This document shows, one piece after another, positions 9,937 through 19,744 of a DNA stretch of 64,000 nucleotides. The translations under genes and the position numbers were made by a program. The stretch's first letter is position 1. The number at the start of each line of letters is the position of its first letter. A model generated the notes under the pieces. That model made no database searches and was not told where the DNA came from. It worked only from the letters and a program-made list of their open reading frames with translations. The DNA comes from an uncultured Ectothiorhodospiraceae bacterium (GTDB taxonomy: Bacteria > Pseudomonadota > Gammaproteobacteria > UBA6429 > Thiohalophilaceae): NCBI GenBank assembly GCA_947258695.1, contig CAMYJG010000001.1, positions 90,858-154,857 of the forward strand, read 5' to 3'.

Positions 9937-11072
9937 TGGCTGAAGATACTGGTCAGGAACGTACCGAACAGCCCACCCCGCGACGAATTCAGCAAGCGCG
10001 GGAAAAGGGCCAGGTCCCCACATCACGTGAATTAAATACTATGTTGATGATGTTAATTGCCGGAACCAGCATTATGTTTATTGGCCCAGGCATCGTTACA
10101 GACTTTCAGGATATGTTTCATCGCTACTTGAATATAAGCCGCGAAAATATTTTCGATATCACTTCTATGCCTGTGATGCTTGAAACTGCAATTATTGATG
10201 CACTAATAACATTATCACCTTTTTTTGCATTAATGGTTATATCCGCTGTAGCCGGACCATTAATGATGGGAGGAGTGACCTTCAGCACCCAGGCAATGTC
10301 ATTTAAATGGGAAAAATTAAATCCTGTTACCGGGCTTGGACGCGTTTTTTCTAAGAAAGGTTTGGTAGAACTGGTTAAAGCATTAGTGAAATTTATTATT
10401 ATTGCTACAACCGCCATATTATTTTTATATACACAGATTGATGTTTATCTTGGCCTGGGTAGTGAACCATTAGTTCAAGCATTACCACATATGGCCAACT
10501 TATTGATCTGGTCTTTTCTAGCTATTGCTTCTGTACTCGTTTTCATCGCTTTAATTGATGTGCCATTCCAGATTTACGATTACACACAACAATTAAAAAT
10601 GACATTCCAGGAAATACGGGATGAGAACAAAGATACAGAAGGTAATCCAGATGTGCGTGGTCGTGTTAAAACTGTACAACGTGAAATGGCTCAGCGCCGT
10701 ATGATGGCAGAAGTACCTAAAGCGGATGTTATTATAACCAACCCGGAGCATTATTCTGTTGCTATTAAGTACGATCAAGACTCAATGACTGCACCAGTCG
10801 TAGTTGCAAAGGGTGTAGATATTATCGCAATGCAAATCAGAACGATTGCACGTGAACACGAAGTGCCGATATTACAGGCGCCACCATTAGCACGTGCTTT
10901 ACATCATACCACCGAAATCGATGAAGAAATTCCGGCTGCCTTATATTTAGCTGTTGCTCAGGTATTAGCCTACATCTTTAAATTACGCACTGATTCTCGT
11001 TGGCATAAAAAGAAAAAAGAACACAAGTTAAGCAACCTTCCCATCCCGGAAGACATGCAATTTGATAAATAA
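9936..11072 (+). CDS. flhB: Flagellar export specificity switch FlhB
   Basis: [26 protein letters not shown]-terminus; NPEH at the autocleavage site. Confidence 0.95.
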   Translation: MAEDTGQERTEQPTPRRIQQAREKGQVPTSRELNTMLMMLIAGTSIMFIGPGIVTDFQDMFHRYLNISRENIFDITSMPVMLETAIIDALITLSPFFALMVISAVAGPLMMGGVTFSTQAMSFKWEKLNPVTGLGRVFSKKGLVELVKALVKFIIIATTAILFLYTQIDVYLGLGSEPLVQALPHMANLLIWSFLAIASVLVFIALIDVPFQIYDYTQQLKMTFQEIRDENKDTEGNPDVRGRVKTVQREMAQRRMMAEVPKADVIITNPEHYSVAIKYDQDSMTAPVVVAKGVDIIAMQIRTIAREHEVPILQAPPLARALHHTTEIDEEIPAALYLAVAQVLAYIFKLRTDSRWHKKKKEHKLSNLPIPEDMQFDK

Positions 11073-11095
11073 ACTTAATAGTTAAAGGTATAAAA

Positions 11096-13068
11096 GTGGC
11101 AGAGCAAACTGTTTTAGTTGATAACATGAAAAGTATGACCCGCAACGGTTTAGGTGCACCGCTATTATTATTGGTTATGATGGCCATGATAGTCGTGCCC
11201 CTGGCACCATTTATGCTGGATGTTTTTTTTAGCTTTAATATTTCACTTGCCCTGGTTGTTCTATTAGTGACTGTATATAGCCTGCGACCTTTAGACTTTT
11301 CATTATTTCCAACCATCTTGCTGGTGACAACATTATTAAGGCTTGCTTTAAATGTTGCCTCAACACGTATAGTTTTACTCGAAGGTCATACCGGTGGTGA
11401 TGCCGCTGGTCAGGTAATAAAAGCATTTGGTGAATTTGTAATTGGTGGTAATTATGCAGTTGGTATTATCGTATTCGCCATCTTGGTAATCATTAACTTT
11501 GTAGTTATTACTAAAGGTGCAACACGTATATCTGAAGTAAGCGCGCGTTTTACTTTAGATGCCATGCCCGGTAAACAAATGGCTATCGATGCTGACTTAA
11601 ATGCTGGCCTGATAGATTCTGATGACGCACGTCGATTAATATACTCGGTGGTTTAGTGATTGGCATGCTACAACATGATCTGAGCTTTGCTGTAGCGGCT
11701 AAAAATTATGTTTTATTAACTGTCGGTGATGGTCTGGTTGCTCAAATTCCAGCCCTGTTACTTTCCACAGCGGCAGGTATTATCGTTACACGTGTATCCA
11801 GCACCCAGGATATGGGTGAACAGGTATTAAGTCAGTTGTTTAAAAAGCCAAAAGCTCTGGCTGTTACTGCATCTATTCTTGGTGTTATGGGTATTATTCC
11901 AGGAATGCCACATTTTGCTTTTTTAACCTTAGCTATTGCCAGTGGACTTGCGGCGTACTTCTTATATCAGAAACAAGCACAACCTGTTGTTGAAGAGCCG
12001 ACTGTTGAGAAGGTGGAACAACCTCCAGAAAGTCGTGAATTAAGTTGGGATGATGTCACACCCGTCGACACTATCGGGCTCGAAGTTGGCTACCGCCTGA
12101 TTCCTATGGTCGACAAAGATCAAGGTGGCCAGTTAATGGCAAGAATTAAAGGTGTACGAAAAAAACTATCTCAGGAGCTGGGCTTTCTTATTCCGGCAGT
12201 GCATATTCGGGATAACCTGGAATTACCACCAAATGGATACCGTATTACATTAATGGGTGTCAGCGTTGGTGAAGCGGATATACAGCCGGAAAAAGATATG
12301 GCGATTAATCCGGGCCAGGTATATGGCACGATATCCGGAGTAGAAACAAAAGATCCTGCTTTTGGTTTGGATGCTTTGTGGATTGAAGGCGCACAACGTG
12401 ATCATGCACAGACATTAGGATATACCGTCGTTGACTCTAATACCGTGATAGCGACTCATTTAAGCCAGTTATTACAAACACATGCCAATGAATTACTCGG
12501 CCATGAAGAAGTACAACACTTATTGGATAAACTCGCTGAATCAGCACCTAAGCTGGTAGAGAACCTGGTACCCGATACCTTGAACTTAGGCATTATTGTT
12601 AAAGTACTTCAAAGCTTGCTAGCTGAAGGCATTCCGGTCCGTGATATACGGACGATCGCCGAAACATTGGCAGAACATGCCAGTCGAAGTCAGGATCCTG
12701 ACGAACTCACAACAGCAGTTCGTACCTCACTAGGACGTATGATCGTCCAACAAATCAATGGCATGGCGGCTGAGCTCTCTGTTATCACCCTGGATCCAAA
12801 TCTGGAACAGTTGTTGCATCAAGCAGTACAGGCAGACGGAGTAGGTGGCGTCGAACCAGGTTTAGCTGAGCGCTTATTTACGGCTTTACAAGAAAGCGTT
12901 CAGAAACAAGAAGCAATGGGACAACCTGCAGTACTTCTTGTTTCAGGCCTGATTAGAACGATGTTAGCCAGGTTTGTAAAACATACCATTCCTAACTTAC
13001 ATGTTCTGTCATATAACGAGATTCCTAGTGACAAACAGATTCGAATTGTTGCAACCGTTGGACAATAA
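11096..13068 (+). pseudogene. flhA: Flagellar export protein FlhA, interrupted by an internal deletion/frameshift at about 11633-11660
   Basis: ORFs 11096-11656 and 11656-13068 are the N- and C-parts of FlhA in different frames; conserved EADFYGxMDGASKFVRGDA-type segment absent at the junction. Confidence 0.85.
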
Positions 13069-13158
13069 GACTCAGATGAGCATTGAAGCTCACCAGGGAT
13101 CAGTAAATACGATATAGCCTTGGACTGTAAACAGTCTGATTAACTGGGGCAGAGAAAG

Positions 13159-14496
13159 ATGAATATAAAACGATTTGTAGCCGATGATATGCGAACCGCA
13201 TTGCGTAAAGTGAGTGAAACACTGGGTCCTGATGCCGTGATTTTATCAAACAATCGAATAGATGAAGGAATCGAGATTGTTGCTGCCATTGATTATGATG
13301 AATCATTAATTGGTGAACCTGAAACAAGTTCAGAAATTAAACAAAATCCTTTTATTCATAATGATGCAGAAGTTACGTCCTCTCATATTGAAAAAAGAAA
13401 TCGTGATGCCGCGTATGATGATCTGCGTTACGGCAGAAACATCCCTGTAACTGATGACAAGCCTTTAACAAAACCATATCAACCGACTAACTTTTCCGCT
13501 CAGCCCGAGTTACAACAGCATGCACAAGTGAATGAACATTTATGGACTGAAGAACCTGCTTTTATGGAAATGCAGTCGGAACTAAAATCATTAAGAGGTT
13601 TACTGGTAAATCAATTATCCGGTCTAAGCTGGGGCAATGAAGTTCAATACCATCCATTACGTGCACGACTATTACAACGCCTAATGTCATTAGGCCTGAG
13701 TCCAAAACTTGCAAAAGACATCGCTGCAAATGTTAACGAAGAAAAAGATTTTGAACACAACTGGCGTCTGGCTTTAGGAGAGCTCGCTCATCGTCTGCCA
13801 GTTGGAGAAAATGAAATTATTGAAAAAGGCGGTGTCGTTGCACTTGTTGGTGCTACTGGTGTTGGTAAAACAACAACCATTGCCAAGCTTGCAGCCCGTT
13901 ATACTTTAAAACATGGCCCACATCGTGTGGCTTTAATTACTACGGATAATTACCGTGTCGCAGCACAGGAGCAACTACGCAGCTATGCACGTATCATGGG
14001 TATCCCCATGCGTATTACAGGTGATGCAGATAGTTTGCGTGAAGCCCTTGATAGCCTGCGAGACAAGGAGTTAATTTTAATTGATACCGCCGGTATGAGT
14101 CAGCGCGATATGATGTTAAATAAACAGTTTGCTATGTTGCAAGCAGAGGGTTTACCCCTGATAAAAATATACCTGACATTAGCAACTAATTGTCAACGCG
14201 GGGTGCTCAATGAAACAGGTGATAAATTTAAAGAAATGAATTTATCTGGCTGCATATTAACTAAAGTTGATGAAACAACCAGCATGGGTGGCGCTTTAAC
14301 AGTTGCCATCGAAAACGACCTGGAAATTTCATATTTTTGTGATGGCCAGCAAGTACCTGAAGATATTCATTTAGCCCGGGCTCACAATATTGTAAGTCGA
14401 AGTGTCTCTGTTATGCAGCATATGGCAACGACGAATAGTTACGATGAGACGACATCACTCACAGTAGGTGGTATGGTAGCAAATGGAAATGGTTGA
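13159..14496 (+). CDS. flhF: Flagellar SRP-like GTPase FlhF
   Basis: MNIKRFVADDMRTALRKV; GATGVGKTTTIAKLAAR. Confidence 0.95.
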   Translation: MNIKRFVADDMRTALRKVSETLGPDAVILSNNRIDEGIEIVAAIDYDESLIGEPETSSEIKQNPFIHNDAEVTSSHIEKRNRDAAYDDLRYGRNIPVTDDKPLTKPYQPTNFSAQPELQQHAQVNEHLWTEEPAFMEMQSELKSLRGLLVNQLSGLSWGNEVQYHPLRARLLQRLMSLGLSPKLAKDIAANVNEEKDFEHNWRLALGELAHRLPVGENEIIEKGGVVALVGATGVGKTTTIAKLAARYTLKHGPHRVALITTDNYRVAAQEQLRSYARIMGIPMRITGDADSLREALDSLRDKELILIDTAGMSQRDMMLNKQFAMLQAEGLPLIKIYLTLATNCQRGVLNETGDKFKEMNLSGCILTKVDETTSMGGALTVAIENDLEISYFCDGQQVPEDIHLARAHNIVSRSVSVMQHMATTNSYDETTSLTVGGMVANGNG

Positions 14497-15379
14497 TATT
14501 GTAGATTTTCCCGATAAACTCGATCAAGCCGCAGGATTAAGACGAATGGCAAAACCAAAGCCCGTTAGAGTTATAACAATTGCAAGTGGTAAAGGGGGTG
14601 TTGGAAAAACCAACGTTTCAGTTAACCTCGCTGTAGCACTTGCTTCTCAAAATAAAAATGTCACTATACTGGATGCTGATTTAGGCCTGGCAAATATTGA
14701 TGTCATGCTAGGTCTCCATTCAGACAAAAACTTGTCGCATGTTATGAAAGGCGAATGCGAACTTGAAGAAATATTACTTGATGGCCCTAATGGCATAAAA
14801 GTTATACCTGCATCTTCTGGTATTAAAAATATGGCAGAGATGTCTCCTGCAGAACATGCCGGTCTGGTAAGCGCTTTTAGCGAACTTAGTCATGATATAG
14901 ATGTATTATTAGTTGATTCAGCAGCAGGCATTTCAGAAAGTGTAGTGAGCTTTTCACGTGCAGCACAGGAAGTCATTATAGTTGTATGTGATGAACCTGC
15001 TTCTATTACTGATGCCTATGCTTTAATAAAACTTCTCAGTAGTGAACAAGATATATTTAAATTTCATGTTTTAGCTAACATGGTGTCTGGTCCACAGCAA
15101 GGCAGGGAAGTGTATGACAAGTTAGCGAAAGTATCGAATCGTTTTCTTGATGTTGCGTTAGATTATATCGGTCATATACCTTACGATGAGCACTTACAGA
15201 AGGCTGTTAAGCGTCAAAAATCCGTCGTTGAAGTCTTTCCACGCAGCAGAGCAGCGCAATCATTTCAAACATTGTCAAAAAAGGTAAACAATTGGCCTAT
15301 ACCCACTGCATCAGGTGGACACCTTGAGTTTTTTGTGGAAAGGTTAGTGTCGGGATCAACATTGGAGGTTCTGCCATGA
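14483..15379 (+). CDS. flhG: MinD-like ATPase FlhG/FleN
   Basis: ASGKGGVGKTNVSVNLA deviant Walker A; downstream of flhF. Confidence 0.94.
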   Translation: MEMVDIVDFPDKLDQAAGLRRMAKPKPVRVITIASGKGGVGKTNVSVNLAVALASQNKNVTILDADLGLANIDVMLGLHSDKNLSHVMKGECELEEILLDGPNGIKVIPASSGIKNMAEMSPAEHAGLVSAFSELSHDIDVLLVDSAAGISESVVSFSRAAQEVIIVVCDEPASITDAYALIKLLSSEQDIFKFHVLANMVSGPQQGREVYDKLAKVSNRFLDVALDYIGHIPYDEHLQKAVKRQKSVVEVFPRSRAAQSFQTLSKKVNNWPIPTASGGHLEFFVERLVSGSTLEVLP

Positions 15380-16104
15380 ATGGCATAGCAGCATATTCAG
15401 AACAACAACCTAACTATACCGATGATATGGTAGAGCGTCATGCACCTCTCGTTAAGAGAATTGCATGTCATTTAATTAACCGTTTACCTGCTTGCGTACA
15501 ACTTGAAGACATGGTTCAGGCTGGCATGATTGGTTTGTTAGAAGCTACCGGAAAGTATGACGAATCACAAGGCGCCAGTTTCGAAACATATGCTGGCATT
15601 CGTATTCGTGGTTCAATGTTAGATGAAATTCGTAAGAACGATTGGGCGCCTCGCTCAGTTCATCGTAAAGCCCGGCAAGTAGCCGAAGCAGTCCGCGAAA
15701 TTGAAAACGAACATGGCAGAGATGCACGAGATATAGAAATTGCCGAAACTCTCGACATGAGTTTAGGTGAATATTACAAAATTCTGCAGGATAATAGTTA
15801 CCATAAAGTACTTAGTGTCGATGATACTAGTGTCACAACTGGTGAGACTATGCTTGATAGCATGTCTGATAATGCGCCAGGCATTCTTGATGGTATGCAT
15901 AAAGATGATATGCAAAAACTGTTATCAGAAGCGATCGCAGGATTACCTGAACGCGAACGTTTAGTCATGGCGCTTTATTACGATGAAGAACTTAATTTGC
16001 GCGAAATAGGCGCTGTTATGGGTGTCAGCGAATCACGTGTTAGCCAGATTCATAGTCAGGCTATTATTCGCTTACAATCACGTATGTCTGTTCGTCCTGA
16101 ATGA
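15376..16104 (+). CDS. fliA: RNA polymerase sigma-28 factor FliA
   Basis: Sigma-28 region 2/4 motifs; overlaps flhG stop. Confidence 0.96.
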   Translation: MNGIAAYSEQQPNYTDDMVERHAPLVKRIACHLINRLPACVQLEDMVQAGMIGLLEATGKYDESQGASFETYAGIRIRGSMLDEIRKNDWAPRSVHRKARQVAEAVREIENEHGRDARDIEIAETLDMSLGEYYKILQDNSYHKVLSVDDTSVTTGETMLDSMSDNAPGILDGMHKDDMQKLLSEAIAGLPERERLVMALYYDEELNLREIGAVMGVSESRVSQIHSQAIIRLQSRMSVRPE

Positions 16105-16237
16105 GAGTAACGCTAAATTATCCATACTTTTATTCACGTTACTTTCACTTTTTACCCACTTTTTGACCAAAACCCTCTCTAAAATAATTATTTAAAAAGA
16201 TTTCAACACTTTTTAAACATTGTTTTCTTCTTTTCCT

Positions 16238-16264
16238 TAAGAAATCTCGCTAACTGGCCGATAA
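16238..16264 (+). promoter_or_regulatory. Candidate sigma-28 promoter upstream of cheY
   Basis: TAAGAAAT-N11-GCCGATAA; perfect FliA -10 element. Confidence 0.65.
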
Positions 16265-16355
16265 CTTTCATAACTATAGTGATAATTCTTGCTTTAATAC
16301 GCCTTTATTATAGTCAGGAATAATCGGTTTAAATGTGTACTGCGGAGGATAACTT

Positions 16356-16739
16356 GTGGACACGGATATGAAAATTCTTGTTGTAGATGATTTTTCTACA
16401 ATGCGTCGAATAATTAAAAATTTACTACGAGACTTGGGCTTCAATAATACCAGTGAAGCTGATGATGGGTTAACTGCATTACCAATGCTAAAGAGTGGTG
16501 ACTTTGATTTATTAGTCACTGACTGGAATATGCCTGGTATGCAAGGGATTGATTTGCTCAAGGCCGTAAGAGCAGACGAAAACCTACAAAATATACCTGT
16601 CTTAATGGTAACAGCTGAACAGAAAAAAGAACAAATTGTTGAAGCTGCTCAGGCTGGTGTTAATGGCTATATTGTAAAACCCTTTACTGCTTTAATCCTA
16701 AAAGAAAAGCTAGAAAAGATTTTTGCACGCATTAATTAA
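16356..16739 (+). CDS. cheY: Chemotaxis response regulator CheY
   Basis: KILVVDDFSTMRRIIKNLL, VTDWNMPGM, KPF; GTG start, alternative ATG at 16368. Confidence 0.96.
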   Translation: MDTDMKILVVDDFSTMRRIIKNLLRDLGFNNTSEADDGLTALPMLKSGDFDLLVTDWNMPGMQGIDLLKAVRADENLQNIPVLMVTAEQKKEQIVEAAQAGVNGYIVKPFTALILKEKLEKIFARIN

Positions 16740-16759
16740 TGTAGTTAGGGATTTAAATC

Positions 16760-17497
16760 ATGATAGAAGACGAAGAACTTATTACTGACGACAATATTGC
16801 CAGGGTAAAAGATCTGTTAGTTTGCATGGAAAAAGGTCATGAAGAAGAGGCAATTGAAATCATTGATGAGTTAACGACAATTCGTGAGACTGAACTTTAC
16901 CAGGATATGGGTAAGCTGACTCGAGAATTACATGATGCAATTTCAAATTTTGGTGTTGATGATTCAATAAGTATCATGGCAGAAAAAAGTATTCCCGATG
17001 CCCGGGAAAGATTGAATTATGTTATTTCTAAAACAGATGAAGCTGCAAATAGCACTTTAGAAGCGATTGAAGAATCAATTCCGATATGTGACAACTTAAA
17101 TGATCAGGCATCAGAATTGCATACATCATGGCAGAAGTTTACTAATCGAGAGTTATCGGCTGATGAGTTTCGTGCTTTAAGTAAAAATATTGAGGCGTTT
17201 TTCACAAAAACTCAAGATATGGGAACAGTAAAAGACCATTTAACGGCTATATTGCTTGCACAAGAATACCAGGATTTAACCGGACAAATAATCAAGAAAG
17301 TGATTAACCTGGTAGGTGAAGTAGAAGATAAATTAATAGGATTAATACAAATAACCGGCGCTCCACAGGTTGATGAAAGTAAAGCAAAAGATGATGCCGC
17401 AGAACTGGATGGCCCACCTGTTCCAGGCCTTGCACACAAAGATACAGTATCAGGCCAGGATGAAGTAGATGATTTACTTTCTAGCCTGGGATTTTAA
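16760..17497 (+). CDS. cheZ: CheY phosphatase CheZ
   Basis: LAQEYQDLTGQIIKKVI active-site helix; C-terminal QDEVDDLLSSLGF CheY-binding helix. Confidence 0.95.
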   Translation: MIEDEELITDDNIARVKDLLVCMEKGHEEEAIEIIDELTTIRETELYQDMGKLTRELHDAISNFGVDDSISIMAEKSIPDARERLNYVISKTDEAANSTLEAIEESIPICDNLNDQASELHTSWQKFTNRELSADEFRALSKNIEAFFTKTQDMGTVKDHLTAILLAQEYQDLTGQIIKKVINLVGEVEDKLIGLIQITGAPQVDESKAKDDAAELDGPPVPGLAHKDTVSGQDEVDDLLSSLGF

Positions 17498-17521
17498 TAA
17501 TGAAGTTGGAAATTTAGTACT

Positions 17522-19696
17522 ATGGATGATGAATTACTAGAGGATTTTTTAATTGAAGCAGGCGAAATTCTTGAGCAACTGAATGAACAGTTGGTTGAAC
17601 TCGAGAATAGTCCTGAAGATTCAGATCTATTAAATGCCGTTTTTCGTGGATTCCATACGATTAAAGGCGGTGCAGGTTTCCTAGCAATAGATGTGATGGT
17701 TGCAATTTGTCATCGTACTGAAGATATTTTTAATATGCTTCGTAATGATGAAATTAAAATTGATAACCATCTGATGGATACAGTTTTACCGGTACTGGAT
17801 GTATTAAACGCTCAGTTTGATGCATTACGCAGTGGTGAAGATCCCGAGGCGGCAGAGCCAGAATTATTAAGTGGACTAGAAGCTATAATCTCAGGTGACA
17901 GTGCAGCAACAGAAAGTCCTGACGAAGTACCTCCAGAACCAGCTGCAGAACAAAGTGAATCTGAAGATATTACTGATGATGAGTTTGAAGCCATGCTTGA
18001 TGAGGCTGCTGCTAAAAAAGCTGAATCAGATACAGGTTCTTCATCAGATGAAATAACAGATGAAGAATTTGAATCGCTACTTGATGACTTGCATGGTAAA
18101 GGTAAGTTCTCTGAAGAACCAATTTCTACTCCTGAAACAACAAGCACAGCAACAAATAGTGATGAAATAAATGAAGATGAATTTGAATCACTGTTAGATG
18201 ATATACATGGCAAAGGGTCTTTCTCAGCTGATAGTGCTTCAGCTAAAGCCAATGCCACAGATAAAAATGAAAAGAGCTTCGAAGAAAGTAAAAAAGATGA
18301 TGAAATCTCAGAAGATGAATTTGAAGCACTTTTAGATGATATACATGGTAAAGGTTCATTTTCAGCCGGTTCAGAAGAAGCAGCTGAAGATAAGCCTAAA
18401 GTTGAAGCCACACCTCCAGCTAAGACGAAGCCACCAGCTAAAAAAGAAAAGCCGATAGCAGAGACAAAAGCGACAACGCCTGATAAAGAAGCTAAACCAA
18501 AAGCAGTTAAAGACGCTAAGCCTGCTGCTGAAACATCAGTGCGTGTTGATACAAGTCGACTCGATGAAATTATGAATATGGTTGGTGAGTTAGTATTAGT
18601 AAGAAATCGTATATCACGTTTAGGTTCAGATGGTGGCGATTCTTCAAGCGAAGAAATGTCAAAAGCCATTGCTAATCTTGATTTAGTTACTGCTGATTTA
18701 CAATTATCAGTTATGAAAACAAGAATGCAACCTATCAAAAAAGTCTTTGGTCGTTTCCCCCGGGTTGTTCGTGACTTGGCACGCAGTCTTAAAAAAGACA
18801 TTAAGCTTGATATGGTTGGGGAAGATACCGATCTTGATAAAAATTTAGTGGAAGCGTTGGCTGATCCTTTAGTCCATCTGGTCAGAAACTCAGTTGATCA
18901 TGGTGTAGAAATGCCAGACGAACGTGAAAAAGCAGGAAAACCACGTCAGGGTAATGTTGTGCTCTCTGCCTCACAAGAAGGTGATCATATTTTATTATCA
19001 ATTACTGATGATGGCGGTGGAATGGATGCCGATAAGCTTAGAAACATCGCAATCAACAAAGGCATACATGATAAAGAATCCGCCTCACGCTTAACTGATG
19101 TTGAATGTTATAACCTGATCTTTGCTCCTGGTTTTTCTACTAAGGAAGAAATTTCAGATATATCAGGTCGCGGTGTCGGTATGGACGTGGTCAAAACAAG
19201 CATCACATCTTTAAATGGATCAATAGAAATTGATTCCGAGTTAGGAAAAGGTACCATTATCAACATTAAGGTACCACTGACACTGGCGATTATGTCTACC
19301 TTAATGGTCAGGTTAAAAGAGCAGCTTTTCTCATTACCATTAGTGAATGTGAATGAAATATTCCACCTGGATTTAACCAAGACTAATGTCATGGATGGTA
19401 AACGTGTCGTACTTGTCAGGGGTAAAACCTTGCCTCTTTATTATCTCAACAACTGGTTAGTAAATGGTGAAAGTAATGCACCTTTACCAAAAGAAGGGCA
19501 TGTAGTTGTTGTACATATTGGAACGCAAAAAGTTGGCTTTATTGTTGATGAATTAATTGGTCAGGAAGAAGTTGTTATAAAACCACTCGGTGCAATGTTA
19601 CATGGTATTTCAGGTTTGGCAGGAGCGACGATAACCGGTGATGGAGGAATTGCGCTTATCCTTGATATTCCGGGTTTAATGAAAATGTATGCGTAA
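17522..19696 (+). CDS. cheA: Chemotaxis histidine kinase CheA
   Basis: HPt FRGFHTIKGGAGF; DEIMNMVGELVLVRN; kinase N/G boxes; CheW-like C-terminus; repeated acidic linker motifs. Confidence 0.96.
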   Translation: MDDELLEDFLIEAGEILEQLNEQLVELENSPEDSDLLNAVFRGFHTIKGGAGFLAIDVMVAICHRTEDIFNMLRNDEIKIDNHLMDTVLPVLDVLNAQFDALRSGEDPEAAEPELLSGLEAIISGDSAATESPDEVPPEPAAEQSESEDITDDEFEAMLDEAAAKKAESDTGSSSDEITDEEFESLLDDLHGKGKFSEEPISTPETTSTATNSDEINEDEFESLLDDIHGKGSFSADSASAKANATDKNEKSFEESKKDDEISEDEFEALLDDIHGKGSFSAGSEEAAEDKPKVEATPPAKTKPPAKKEKPIAETKATTPDKEAKPKAVKDAKPAAETSVRVDTSRLDEIMNMVGELVLVRNRISRLGSDGGDSSSEEMSKAIANLDLVTADLQLSVMKTRMQPIKKVFGRFPRVVRDLARSLKKDIKLDMVGEDTDLDKNLVEALADPLVHLVRNSVDHGVEMPDEREKAGKPRQGNVVLSASQEGDHILLSITDDGGGMDADKLRNIAINKGIHDKESASRLTDVECYNLIFAPGFSTKEEISDISGRGVGMDVVKTSITSLNGSIEIDSELGKGTIINIKVPLTLAIMSTLMVRLKEQLFSLPLVNVNEIFHLDLTKTNVMDGKRVVLVRGKTLPLYYLNNWLVNGESNAPLPKEGHVVVVHIGTQKVGFIVDELIGQEEVVIKPLGAMLHGISGLAGATITGDGGIALILDIPGLMKMYA
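17966..18370 (+). repeat. Intragenic degenerate repeats in cheA encoding (I)xxDEFExLLDDxHGKGxFS
   Basis: Units ITDDEFEAMLDE, EITDEEFESLLDDLHGKGKFS, EINEDEFESLLDDIHGKGSFS, EISEDEFEALLDDIHGKGSFS. Confidence 0.9.
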
Positions 19697-19744
19697 ATTA
19701 TATTATCTTAGTGATATGAATAAATACGTAGTGAGGAAAGGTGA

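Noticed and set aside
11640-11660. Programmed frameshift in flhA
   Set aside because: A frameshift alone would not restore the roughly 33 missing conserved residues; a deletion is required.
17966-18370. CheA repeats as a recent DNA tandem duplication or assembly artefact
   Set aside because: Units differ at many synonymous and nonsynonymous positions and are separated by unrelated spacers, so they are an old protein-level repeat.
17812-18801. 329-aa minus-strand ORF opposite cheA
   Set aside because: Ser/Leu/Phe-rich mirror of the acidic repeat region of cheA; stop-free because of codon composition, with no family features.
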